Assembly: GCA_013396525.1 (NCBI GenBank)
Contig: VWYX01001316.1
Span: 131,271-195,270, forward strand
DNA: 64,000 nt
Origin: Chaetorhynchus papuensis
Taxonomy: Eukaryota > Chordata > Aves > Passeriformes > Rhipiduridae
Direction: 5' to 3'
Position numbers and translations under genes: made by a program. This document shows, piece after piece, positions 52,145 to 63,838 of this stretch. The notes under the pieces are model-generated. The model was not told the origin of the DNA. It searched no databases and worked only from the letters and a program-made list of their open reading frames with translations. Within the stretch, counting starts at the first letter, position 1; every line of letters begins with the position of its first letter.

Positions 52145-53224
52145 AGGCTCCTGCTTTGACCTTAGTCTCTTCATTTCCTTCTGTTTTATCATCCATGCTT
52201 TCTATTTCAAGTGATTTTGGCACCAAGGTTGAAATATTTAATGCATACTGTTAGGCTAAGCAAAACAGATGCAAGTTGCTAAAGGAAGAGATGTTTTCTT
52301 CCTTATGTAAATCAGCTGAGCTGAGCAATACTGGTGCTTTCTTCTGAGATTTTCCATTTGGTAGTGCAGCTGATTTCCAGCCATTCCTATTTTTCATGCA
52401 GTATGAGTTGAGTTCTGAGCTCATACATCACTGACCGCATGCTAAAAATGGAATTCCATTTACATTTAATATATAGTCATGCAATTTCTTCTTTCGGGAA
52501 GGCTTTCTCTCTTTCTTCCCTCAACATATAATGATGGGGTGGGCTGTTGAAGAGACTTAATAGCCCTCTCAATGTGCAGAAAAGTAATTCAGAGAAAGAT
52601 ATATAAGCCTAATTAATGAAATGGTGTTACTTCATCATCTGAGCATCACCTAATTAAAAAAAAAACACCAAAAAAATGTATAAGTTGCCTGTTCATTGTC
52701 TGTGTGATTTTTACACTGGCACAAAAAGTTATCATCCATTTCTTGAAGCTTGTGTTAAAAGCATAAAACAAATTGAGGCTGGGGGATGGAGGAAAAATCT
52801 GACTCTTTAAAGATTGGATATGTTTTCAAGATATAACCATAAGAATATTGACAACGTTTAAAAAGGCTTAGTTTTTTATTTTTTTCTTTTCAGATTTCTA
52901 TGATGCATTTCAGTGTACCTTTAGTTTAAAAGAAAAAAAAATATCAATAGACAGAACCTTTCTTTGGGTAACCGTGTGCTGTGGTTTTGCTCCTAAATTA
53001 TTCTCTTATATTCTAAAATTACGAGGATTTGGGGATGGTGTGGAACTCAGTGAAAATTCAGCAGTTTTGAAAACACTGTTGCTTACAAGGGTTGTTGCAC
53101 AAAAGTAAAAGACAGTAATCAATTTAATCTAAAGAATAATGGGATGAATTTAGTAGAACTCGAAACTAAAACTGTGTTGTGAAGATATATGCAGGTAACT
53201 GAACAATTTATATCAATATACTAC

Positions 53225-53238
53225 TTTTTTTTTTTTTT
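53225..53238 (+). repeat. Poly-T tract (14 T)
   Basis: This is an uninterrupted T run in otherwise AT-rich DNA, with no recognisable element next to it. Confidence 0.8.
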
Positions 53239-53770
53239 AAGGATTTTGTCTTGACAAATTTACCAAGGCCTAGTTTAGACCACATGAAAAATTACCAAGT
53301 ATGAATGAGCCCCTATGAGTTTCATAGCCAAGCTCAGTTCCAGCTGAAGATAGACTAAAGGGCTGTGCAGAGACCTGTGTAAATGTTTTGTCTGCCAAAT
53401 GCACAAACCAGCTGCAGTCACTTGTAGGGATTCTGAGGGAGGGAAGGATTTGGCTGGAACAAGGATGGTTTGGAGCATGGTGGAAGAATAAGCAAGGTGT
53501 TATTCTTCAATTTGCTTTCTTTTTAAATTTCACTATTGTACATGGCATAGTACTAGCACAAAAAAGAAAAGAAGTGCTGTCCTCATCAGATGAGGTCTGG
53601 TCCCGGTGTTAAGGTAAAAGCAGAGATTTCCTGGCTCTTCCTTTAGAACATGAAAACAAAACCACAGGCACTCCAAAATATCTTACAGAAGTCAGTCAGA
53701 GCCTTTTCTCTGATCTCAAGAAGTACCAATTGAGGCTTTGCAGACTTCCTTCGAAGTTGGAAGCTCTTCT

Positions 53771-53883
53771 TTACTCTAATCATTATTTATTACACGAGCT
53801 GTACCAAGGAGACTCATCACACAGTGAGGATTTTACTCTTGGTGTCTCTTTCTTTTCTCTTTGTTCTTGCATGTGCTTGTTCC
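53771..53883 (+). repeat. Dispersed direct repeat, copy 1
   Basis: This 113-bp segment aligns without gaps to 55206-55318 with about 104 positions equal (92%). The last ~53 bases (starting ttttactcttggtgtctc) are identical and pyrimidine-rich. The family was not recognised. It may be a piece of an LTR or another repeat, or a local duplication. Confidence 0.8.
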
Positions 53884-55205
53884 TGTTGTGCCATTTCTAT
53901 TTGTTCTAAGATACACAGTTTTTCACCATGTATATAAAACAGTGTAGAAAGTATCCCTTAAATGCTATGAATCAGTATTTTAGCCAAATGAATAAACTAC
54001 CGAAATTTGAAAGCACCACTGCTGTGCCTGCAACCTATTGATACTGTCATTTGAAATCACTGTTTTCTATTGCAGTGATTCTTCATAATTTACTTAAAAA
54101 CTGGAAGACATAAGTTTGTCCTGAGAAGAGGCTGGATCAGAACCAGAGGCAATATTCTTTCTGATGAGTATGGGATGTTAAGACATTCAAACATCAGATT
54201 TTTTGTTTTCCATGTTCTGAGAAGAGGCCTTAGTTTCTTAGGTATAAACAAAGTTATCGGTGAGAAAGAGGAGATTTCCAGTTGTATGCCACAAGGAAGT
54301 GAAGTATTGGTAGCTGCTCTTACTATGCTGATCTGCATCATGTAGTCCCTGAGCAAAAAGCATCTTCACCAATAGACTAATTCTCACCCAAAAATTAAAA
54401 AAGGAAAAAAAGACACCAAAAAGTAAAATCTCTATAGGTTTATGGATGGTGGAATCCATTTCTAATAAGCAAAATGATACTGCTCTAATGAGAGCTGTTT
54501 TGTGACCTGTGAATTTATGAGATAGAATTTAAATGTTTAGCTCAGTCTTGCTTTACAAAGTCTGTCTTCATCAGAACTCCATATAATTAAATCTGGAGCA
54601 CACATTTGCATGGTAAAGTACAGGAAACTTTGTGCTGGAAATCTCCACTGGTGAAGTATGCTCAGCTGGTGAGATATGCAGCTCAGCAAGAACATGAGAC
54701 ATCCAGATCCTGAAATATGCCTTCTGTTAAATAAAGGTTTGTAAAATGTCAACAGTTAATGTGTAACTCATCCTGTAAGGTGTAGTCTGTTGAAACTCTT
54801 AAAAGCAAAAATGGATCAATGAAACATACATCTTTGTGACTAAAATTTGCAAAACAAACTTCTATGCATCCTCATATTTGAATTTACTAATTGAGATATT
54901 CTGTGAATAAGAATTTGAACCGAAAAATGTGTACATATATCAATGCAGAATCAGCTGATAGAGTGATTTGATGTATGCATTATGTAACTTGTTCACAAAA
55001 TTAAATGAAATATTAAATGCCAAAATATGTTATTTAGATGAATCATTAAAGAGCACTAAGAAGATTGATAATTGATTCCTTAGAGGCACTGATATTCTAA
55101 GTAACTGTTGAGAGGACCGAAAGCTTCACACCAGGTCACGTTTACTTCCATTGCCACTGCAAGGAGCTCTGGTTCATTCTGTACCTACACAGGAGTACCA
55201 GGATT
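53884..55205. other. Non-coding interval between the direct repeat copies
   Basis: About 1.3 kb of AT-rich sequence separates the repeat copies. No retroviral coding remnant or other gene is seen, so the two copies do not look like the LTRs of one provirus. Confidence 0.6.
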
Positions 55206-55318
55206 TGACTCTAATAATTATTTATTAGACCAGCTATACTAAGGAGACTCATCACAGGGTGAGAATTTTACTCTTGGTGTCTCTTTCTTTTCTCTTTGTT
55301 CTTGCATGTGCTTGTTCC
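55206..55318 (+). repeat. Dispersed direct repeat, copy 2
   Basis: This is the second copy of the 113-bp unit, in the same orientation and 1435 bases downstream of the first. The upstream flanks of the two copies do not align, which puts the left limit of homology near the ctctaat motif. The right limit falls after cttgttcc in both. Confidence 0.8.
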
Positions 55319-57055
55319 AAACAATGTTTGGAAAAGTAAAATAGCATGCTCAAGATTTAGTGCTGGAGTTTTCTGCCATTTTGGTTGTCTTCCCTGCTGT
55401 CATGCACAGGGGTTTGTAAGGACTGTCTGAGTCCTCACAAAACCAGATGAGAAGACTCAGGAAATTTCCAAAAGAAGTCAACACTAAATCAGAAAAGCCC
55501 TTGGTTGAGGAGGGAAAAGGCAGTGTCTTTTGTTTTCCATTTAGCTGGGGTTGCTCGCCCCTGGTATTCAGTGCCCCTTTGATTTCTACAAAGTCTGTAG
55601 GCTGGATTTTCTTCTCTTAGAAGTGAAGAAAGCCAGGACAACAGAAGTAAGCCTGCTTTTGGGGGATTGCCAGTCCCTCCCATGTGAGGCAATTAAGTTC
55701 TTCAAAAGGGCTGTTTGCTGTTTGCCAACAGGTTTGAAGAATTTTCTAGCGGAAAAGACAACTTTAGCAAAATTGGCAAACCTCAGATTTCCTTGCTACT
55801 CTTTGGTTTTGTTTTTGATGTGGTAATGATAGTGAAATCATATGGATTGTATTAGATTTATATTTGCTATGATAGGAGATTATATATTCTTCCTAGTGAT
55901 AAAGATTATATCCTTCTGTGATCTTCTTTGATACCTTTCCCCTCCTTTTGATGGTAGGATTATTATTTTTGTATCTTTGCAGATCACTCTTCAGCTGGGA
56001 TTATGCAGAAGACGTCTTGAATTTCCCTTCCTTGCAAACTGTGTACCATCATAGCTCTGAAGTGAAAAGTAAATAATCGGTCTCATGAAGATGCGAAGTC
56101 AACCTTGGTTTTACATAACTTATATAAGCTCCAATCTGGGTGATTTGCTCACAGAATATCACTGTGCTCCAAAATGTGATATAAAGAGGCAAGTTACTGT
56201 CAAATGTGTAAAACATATTAAGTTCATTTCACTGAATTTCAAAGCATGAGAGCAGCACATGGGATCCATGACTTTCTTCTAGGCTATTCTGTTTCCTATA
56301 GCAATTGTTCAGGAGGTTTAGGGAAGGCTGTAAGGACAAGCCAAGCACACAATGGTGCTCATAGAACAGCCTCTCACCTTCAAGGCTTCTGGAGCCGGAG
56401 GGGATGCCCTTGTCCTAAACACCCTTTCCTAGATAAATATTCTGTTGGTTTTTCTATTTCCTTTTGAATCTCTGATGACTTCTAAAACTTAACTGAGCTC
56501 CACAGTGCAATAATACTGCCTGATGAAACAGCTCATTTTTTTAAGTTTGAACCTACCCCATGTTTTTTCACACCTCCCATTTTTTCTGCTAGAAAATATA
56601 GAGAGCGGTTCTTATTTTGTATTTGTTTTCTGTTGTCTCCTCTCCTAGATACAGTTATTTCTCGTTTGGCAGGCACTTAAAAATCATTGCTGTAATTTCT
56701 TGTATCTACATCTAATTCTAATCTAGCCTTTATTGGATATTTGGAATGAAAGTGAGTCACTTAAATGAGCTTCTGGCAATAGACATCACATCAAAGGCTT
56801 TTATTGATGATCTCTCACAGAACTGGCTGTTATTGCTGCTTTCAGAAAGGAGTTGATGAGTACATCATACTTTGGACCCTCTGTTCCAGCTCACAGCTGC
56901 ACAGACCAGTATGTAGGAGCTGTTTTTCAAATATTTTACTGAATTCAAACCTTTTGAGCTTTTTCCTTGTCTGAATGAATTACCAGTTCTTCTCATCAGC
57001 CCTCCTCCTCATCTCCCCTGAAACCACTCTGGGGATGAGAGATACTGTTCCAGAA
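55319..57055. other. Unique non-coding interval
   Basis: No gene or recognised repeat is seen. A 91-codon frame (55551-55826, plus) shows no domain. The sequence just left of 57056 does not match the flank of the inverted partner copy at 63.8 kb. Confidence 0.55.
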
Positions 57056-57380
57056 TTCTCTGTGCAGCACAGACTCTGTCTAGTTGAAATTGTGGTATTT
57101 GTCAAAAGTAAGATTTGTCAAAAGGCTACCTCAAAGGTGACTGACAGTCTGTGGGATGCTTTTGTCCTGTGGTTCTGCTGCATTTGCTTGCAGAAGTGCC
57201 TAGAACAGATCCTGTGTGTCCACTGAGGGTGGATAAGTGGATTTGTCTGGTTGGCATAACCTTTTTGCACAAGTGTCTTTTCAGCCTTCAGCATTCAACC
57301 TCTGGACAGAGTACTGAGAGAGAGTGAAGGCTGGAGAGTGAAACAGTAGAGGAGTAGAGAACTGTGGTTAAGGAGACACA
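57056..57380 (+). repeat. Inverted repeat pair, copy A (~325 bp)
   Basis: This segment is the reverse complement of 63514-63838 at about 97% (roughly nine substitutions and one 2-base indel). It runs from near ccagaattctctgtgc to ggagtagagaactgtggtta. Open frames of 60-83 codons occur in both copies, but they are not a recognised protein. The repeat family is unknown to me; an LTR or other retroelement part is possible. Confidence 0.85.
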
Positions 57381-58763
57381 AGTCAAGTAAGAGAATGAGG
57401 ACGGAAGGGAGAGGTGGAAAGGCAAATTCAGGTAGCAGTGCTTCATAGGAAGCTGTGAACAGTACTGAGACTGCAATGTAATCCTTCTTTATTACTTGCA
57501 GTCATTCTACATGTACAGTTGTGAGAAAAAATACATCCCAAACACGTAGAAGATTGTTGGCTCCAGGCTAGATGACGTATGAACTGGTCACTAACTATAG
57601 GTTGTTACAGATAAGATGAGTATTTTCATCTTTCCTTCTGGAGAATGAGCCAGAACTACTGCAGAGTCCACCTTTGACTGTAATAAAGACTCTGTACCTC
57701 TGTATTAGGGATTTGCAGAGGATAATTTTCACGCATGGGTTCTCTTTGAGCTGATTTCTTGGGCTGCTGATCTTGAAACAGTTTCCACAAAGAACTGTAG
57801 CTGAAATACAGGACTAAATCTAGTCTCAGTATTTACATAAAATAGCATTTTTTCTGGCCCTAAATGATTAGTGTGATATATTTAAGAATATAAACCCCAT
57901 TTTCTATATTTGGAATTAGACCAGAATAAATATAAAGCAGAATATGCCTTGTGCTGCACAGTTTATAATTGAGTTTGCTACCTTTTTTTCTGTCTTGAAC
58001 ATATAGCTTATAAATTAATGGGGCAGCAGAGTGAAACAGAGTGTAAATACTGCAATAAAATTGAACACTTTGTGTCTTCCTCTCTCACACTTATAATCAT
58101 TATAGAAGATAGTTATTAAATCTCAAAAGATTACTTTAATTTAATTGCTTGTGTAATGATAGCTTACTGATTCTAGGAGTCCCAAAGATTTTTTTTTAAA
58201 AAGCTGTAATACTGCTCTTCTTCATTTAGAAGGAAGCTCCAATGTTGAATTTTCATGTGAATAAACCTTTTATCTGTTAGGTAAAAAAAAAAAAATAAAT
58301 CTGTTTTTTCACATCTTATATGCAATTAATTTAAAATTTGTTATGTATCTTTTACATATCTGTAACCTTAATGTTATTTTTTCTTCTATTAATAAAATTG
58401 CCATTTCTTTGGTGACACTTTTGTGTCTTGGTAAACTGTTTAAAAAGCAGCAAAACACACCAAAAAATTCAGTGTGCTTGACATTTGAACTGGAGAAAAA
58501 GACAGTATTAAAATCTTGATCTTTTCTCTTTTATTAATTAATGTCATAACCTTTTTGTCAGTCACAGCTGGCTGACATTCCATGATTCATCAGGCGTGCT
58601 CAGGCGTAGGGGTATCTTTCTCTTTTTTGGGGTCAGAGGTTGAGCAGACAGGTATCCAGACAGGTATTACAACTGGGTTTTGTTTTCTTTTTTTTGTTTT
58701 CTTTACCTCTACTTAGGCTTATTTATATTTTCTTGATCTATTATATACACATATACTACTTAG
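57381..58763. other. Unique non-coding interval
   Basis: About 1.4 kb of AT-rich sequence has no recognised gene. It includes a 13-base A run at 58283-58295. Confidence 0.6.
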
Positions 58764-58952
58764 GTGCTGGAACTTGAGCTCCTCAGGGATGTGGTTACGG
58801 CATCAAGTCTGACAGAGTTCAGAAAGGATTTGGACAATGCTCTCAGTCACTTGGTGTGATTCTTGAGGCTGTCCTGTGCAGGGGCAGGAGTTAAGACATT
58901 GATGATCCTTGTGGATCCCTTCCAGCTCATGGTATTCTATGATTCCATGATT
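58764..58952 (+). mobile_element. CR1 LINE 3' end, short copy
   Basis: The last ~190 bases of a CR1 are present: gatgtggttacggcatcaag, tctgacagagttcagaaagg, atttggacaatgctctcag, ggtgtgattcttgaggctg, tcctgtgcaggggcaggag and gatgatccttgtggatccct. It ends with the tail ggtattctatgattccatga. This is the same 3' type as the copy at 17335-17875. Strong 5' truncation is typical of LINE insertion. Confidence 0.92.
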
Positions 58953-61900
58953 AACCATCAGTGCTTCTGTGATCTCTTTCAGTTGTTGTACAGTCCTAAC
59001 TGCCTTCCTCAGGCAGCAAGCCTCTGGAGAAGTATCCTGGCATGAAGGGATGCTCTAGTGTCCCTGTTAAATCTGTGTTTTATTCTTGGAATATTTCTGT
59101 CTTTAGCAGAATCCATTTATGACCTGAGTTGGGATTATGACTCAGTTTAGCATTTATTTCTCACCATCAACCACAGTACCCATGTATTGCTTATGGATCC
59201 CCTTGAATACCAGCCTCCTTTTCTGTTTTTGTGGTGAGTTCATGAAAACCTGGATATATTTATAAGCATATTTTGCATCCAAGTTGACAATGTTTTAGAT
59301 TCTATCTTTTATCCACTGATAAAAACAACATTACATGAAAAAGAAATAGATTAACAGCAGCAGATATGACGTAAATATTTAGACCACTATTGGCATATAA
59401 ACTGGGCACAACAAGGATTTTAATGAGATTTGAAAGGGTAATTAATTCATATTCTTGAAAGAATTATCTAAATGTGTGGAAACTGAAAAAAACCACAAAT
59501 AAACAGAAAATAAATTAAATAATTGCAATGTTTGTGTGAGAAAATACTTAGACTTTGTAGAATATAAAAATAACTAAACCACTTGGCTACCAGAAGAGTT
59601 TTCCGTAATGAAGACAATGTCCCAGGGAAGGATTTTATAAAAATTAGAACTTCTGTAATGAACACGATGTCTGCAATGAATAATTTAGTAGAAAAAGAGG
59701 GTACCTAGCATGGTTCAGGTATCTTTATTGATCAGTCCTGAGTAAGAAGGCATTTTAGACAAAGCTATTATGACCAATAATTTCTGTACCAAGAGCATTT
59801 ATTGTGATGGCAGTGCTTTTCTCTCCTTGAAAAGAAATTGCTATTATTGTGATTTTCTTCAAAAGGCAAAAATCTCAACATTTGAGTCAATTTAATTCAT
59901 GAAAATGAGTATTTAAAAGTATTTCTTTATAAAGAAAATGAGAAAATGCATTTCTTTATGGCATCCTTTATTTATATCTCTCAGCTGACACCCATTTTTG
60001 CTTTCACCATCAGCAGTAGCACCAGAATCTTCCAGTCTTAGTTCTGATTTTCTGTGCCAGTGCGACATCCAAAATAAGTCATTATTCATCCATCTTTCTT
60101 GTTTCTCCAAGTCATACAACTTGTTTCACTCTATAAATCTGTTAACAGCTGTCTTTGCTGTATATTTTCTACCGTGGGAAGTCTCAGATATTGAGCATTT
60201 AAAAGCAAGTCTTGCTAAGTCATAGTCCAGGAGATTTTCAAGGTAAGAAGGAATAAAATGTCAAACTGTACATTCTTGCTTTCGTGAGCAGCAAAGCTTT
60301 CCACTATTTACATTTCTGTGGATAGTGCAAATTGTAATTCTAAATGATTACCAGGGCAGAAAGATAAAATCCATATGCATCTCTCAGGGAAATATATCCT
60401 GTTTTCATGTAATGAGGTCCGAGACAGAATCTTCAAAGTTATTCTGTTTTGGAAGTCTTCCTCAAAAAATATTATTCTTTCTGTCAAGTTAATAGATTGT
60501 CAGAATGATTTGTTTGTGGTCAGCGTATTCACTCGGTTAGAGAAAAAGAAGATTTGTGTCTTCGATACGTCCATTTTAGGTCTTCATGGAATTCCTGGAA
60601 AGATTATCCAAATATGTTCAAGATGAAAATAACATCTCACATGAAAAGATGTTCTTGTAACATTTATGGCAGCCAACAACCTGTATAGGTTAAACACAGA
60701 AATTCAAAAATAGTATCTTATGAGAACAATTTAATGAGCAAAACATTCCCAATAGAAAAGAATTTTAATTTGAAAGAGGTCATCTAATTTCAATCTTCAC
60801 AGATACTGGAAGTCAAATAAAGGTGTAGGCTATGTAGGTTTTTCCTGTCTTTTTATTTCTGTATTGCTAGTGTGGCATTATTATAATTAAAAGCTGCAGC
60901 CTGTTTCCTGTACCTAATATGGGAAATAAACCCTTTGATCATTTTAAGCAGCTAAAATTTACGTTTTACTAATAAGAGTAATGTTTCTTATTTCTCATTC
61001 TACTGTACTCACATTCTAAATTTTGAAGGGCTGTCTCTATGTATTTAAGAGAGGAAGGTGATGCCTGTGTGCCTTTTCATGGTAAAATATTTGAGTTATA
61101 GACCTACTCACACACATAATTCAAGAGAAGACTAGGAGGCAAAAAAAAAAAAAAAGTACACCTTATCCTAAAACGGTCACCTCTACTGCTGGTGTCATGC
61201 ATTTAGTGATGCTAATGTAGCATTTGGGAAACCATTTGGTGAAAACCTGTTGAAAGCAAGAACTCCTTTTTCATTAATACACTCATGCTTCTACAAAATA
61301 AATTTGACCTTTGCGACATTTCATCTAAAAAACCAAACTTGTACTCATTTTGTTTCCAGTTATAAAAGCTTTCTGCTCATACTTTCACCAAGGTACTTTT
61401 CTGCAGTGTTTGGTTTTTTCTCTACCATTTAAAATGTGAAAAGGAAAGTCACTCCAAAGGAGATGAAACTTTCTTCGTTTACTTCTTGTAGGATCCACAA
61501 AGAACAGTTTAAGGACTTAAATTTGAAATGACCCTTAAAATTTTGGAGACAAAATGTTTTCCTGAAGGTTGAACATAAAGATGGATGAAGTTAAAGACAT
61601 GGTAAATATTTTTTTCCACTTCAAGATATAATGCCTTCTGTTCCTTTCATTCAATTACTCCCTTTCTGAGGGTTGTAAAACGTGGCTTAATGTATCCCAA
61701 TTAAAAGAAAACGTTTAGAAAACTGGTATTTGTGGAGGTGTTATAGTGTTATCTTCTAGATATATTTTGAAGTGTTTGTGCAGTGGCCAGATGCAAAGAG
61801 GCATTATATTTCTAGTATCTTAATATCTTCAGAGTAAAATACAGTAAAGAGTCAGTAGAAATACAAATAGAAATACAAACAACCAAAACCAGAGAGGATT

Positions 61901-63462
61901 TTGGATTAAACAAAACAACATGATGGCTCTCCTGTGCCGAGGAGTTTGATGTCATAGCTTTAATAGAAAAGTGCTTTTGATTGCAGATATTTTTTATTCC
62001 TGTTTATTAAAGAGATATAGAAGGACAAAAGAAATTATATTTCAAATTGAAGTTTTAGCAGAGTGAATATTTTCATCTAATCTATTGAAATCCAGCTAAA
62101 TCCATTGGAGTCCAGATGAATAAAACAAGAGTCACTCTTTTTCTTGAAATTAAATACTTCTGCACTGAGGATAGAGATCTTGTTATTTTGGCTTAATCAA
62201 TGTCCCATTGAGCTCACTAAAAATTTTTTTCCTTCACTTGATTCTTACAATTAGCCAAGGATTTTAATGTCTCTTAATGGAAGATCAAGAATCACCTACT
62301 GCTGAATGCAAATTGACCATTTATCTTTTGCTTTTGTGGTAATTGTGTACTCATTTCCAACTCCTTCCCTCACAATATATTACTTAATTAGTATTTATAA
62401 CAATGGCTTATTTTAAGAGGAGCTTCAAAGGTTTAAGAATAGTTTAATGAAATATTTCAACTTCTGACTGGCAAAGCCATTATTGCTCTCCAGAGGGGAG
62501 TTGTAGCCTTTATATAATTCATTTAACAAAATGAACCAAAGGTGAGTGTGAGGTTTTCCTTAACACGGTTATTGGTAATATTGTACTGAAGAGAGCATGT
62601 TCAGGAAACATGATTGTCTCCTGGATAAAAAAATTATCCCCTGCGAAATTCACCCTGTAAAGAAATAGGCATAATATGCAATAAAGGAAAAGAATGTGAC
62701 CACTACAGTTGTGAAGCAGGTCTCTGATTGCAGCAGTGTTGCCTTTTGAACAAAGTGGAATTTGAAAAGTTAGGGAGGAGAGGGTCAGAAAAGTTGTAAA
62801 GTGTCAAATAAAACTAATATTAAAAAAGGGTTTGTTATATATTAGGTAAGATGCAGTTTAATATTAACCCCTCTCCAGATATATTTATTTTGAATGCTTT
62901 CAGCAAATTCAGATGAGTTTTTTTACACAGTATTTCATCGAGTAGAATTTTCAGACATAACATTTTAAATATGATGGGTGTTTTAAATGACCACATCCAT
63001 CAGATAAGAAAAATGTCTTCCTGGCTCCAGTTGTCTTTGGTGCTATAATATAATCTCAGGGTCATTTAAACCTATGGGTATAAATTCCTGTAAATATTTC
63101 TTCTGCTATTTATCTCAATGCACAAATACAAATAAATTTGTTAATGTAGGTGCCATCAAGCATAGGCATTCCTGACTGCTTCCAAAATAGACACAAAACT
63201 TTTACTTAAATAGATCATGTACTCTTTAATAAAATTTAAACTTTCGTAAAGCCTTGTTATATTTTTTTTCAGTGATTTCTGCTCTGGGCTTGTTATTGCC
63301 AAGGAAAAGCTTTTGAAATACTCTCTGATACAGGATATGGCTATGTTCGTAAGGATTCCTGATCTTACATGAGCCAGTCCTGGTTAGATGCCATTGCCAG
63401 GAATCAAGTCTCTGGACACATGAGGCATGTGTCTTCATTGTGTTAAGAATTTACACTGTCCC
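58953..63462. other. Unique non-coding interval
   Basis: This 4.5-kb interval has no supportable gene. It contains a 15-base A run at 61141-61155 and short local duplications such as agaaatacaaa near 61857-61885. It lies inside the 6.1-kb spacer between the inverted repeat copies. Confidence 0.6.
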
Positions 63463-63530
63463 ACTTAACCACAGTACTCTACTTAACCACAGTACTCTAA
63501 GTACTTAACTGTACTTAACCACAGTTCTCT
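63463..63530 (-). repeat. Tandem 18-bp units at the end of inverted copy B
   Basis: The unit acttaaccacagtactct is present twice without mismatch (63463-63480, 63481-63498). After a 14-base insertion it appears once more as acttaaccacagttctct (63513-63530). The last unit belongs to the inverted repeat itself and is present once in copy A, so the extra units are a local expansion specific to copy B. Confidence 0.8.
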
Positions 63531-63838
63531 ACTCCTCTACTGTTTCACTCTCCAGCCTTCACTCTCTCTCAGTACTGTCCAGAGGTTGAATGCTGAAGGC
63601 TGAAAAGACACTTGTGCAAAAAGGTTATGCCAACCAGACAAATCCACTTATCCACCTCCAGTGGACACACAGGGTCTGTTCTAGGCACTTCTGCAAGCAA
63701 ATGCAGCAGAACCACAGGACAAAAGCATCCCACAGACTGTCAGTCACCTTTGAGGTAGCCTTTTGACAAATCTTACTTTTGTCAAATACCACAATTGCAA
63801 CTAGACAGAGTCCGTACGGCACAGAGAATTGTGGAAAA
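63514..63838 (-). repeat. Inverted repeat pair, copy B (~325 bp)
   Basis: This is the inverted partner of 57056-57380. Read on the minus strand, it follows a TATA-like sequence at 63862-63869 by about 25-30 bases. That flank is absent from copy A. The near identity of the copies suggests recent insertion of the same element twice or a recent inverted duplication. Confidence 0.85.

Larger units (their letters stand above)
45272..53770. other. Long unique non-coding interval
   Basis: This 8.5-kb interval has no supportable gene. It includes a tandem repeat with a C run at 47705-47783, a possible stem-loop at 51070-51144, and a direct duplication of gatttattttaaatgt at 52108-52140. The minus-strand open frame at 49147-49512 (121 codons) is the longest N-free frame in the window, but it shows no domain and a Cys/Phe/Gly-rich, non-coding-like composition. 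Confidence 0.6.

Noticed and set aside
53771..55318. Two LTRs of one short provirus
   Set aside because: Repeats are only 113 bp, and no promoter, primer-binding site or gag/pol remnant lies between them.
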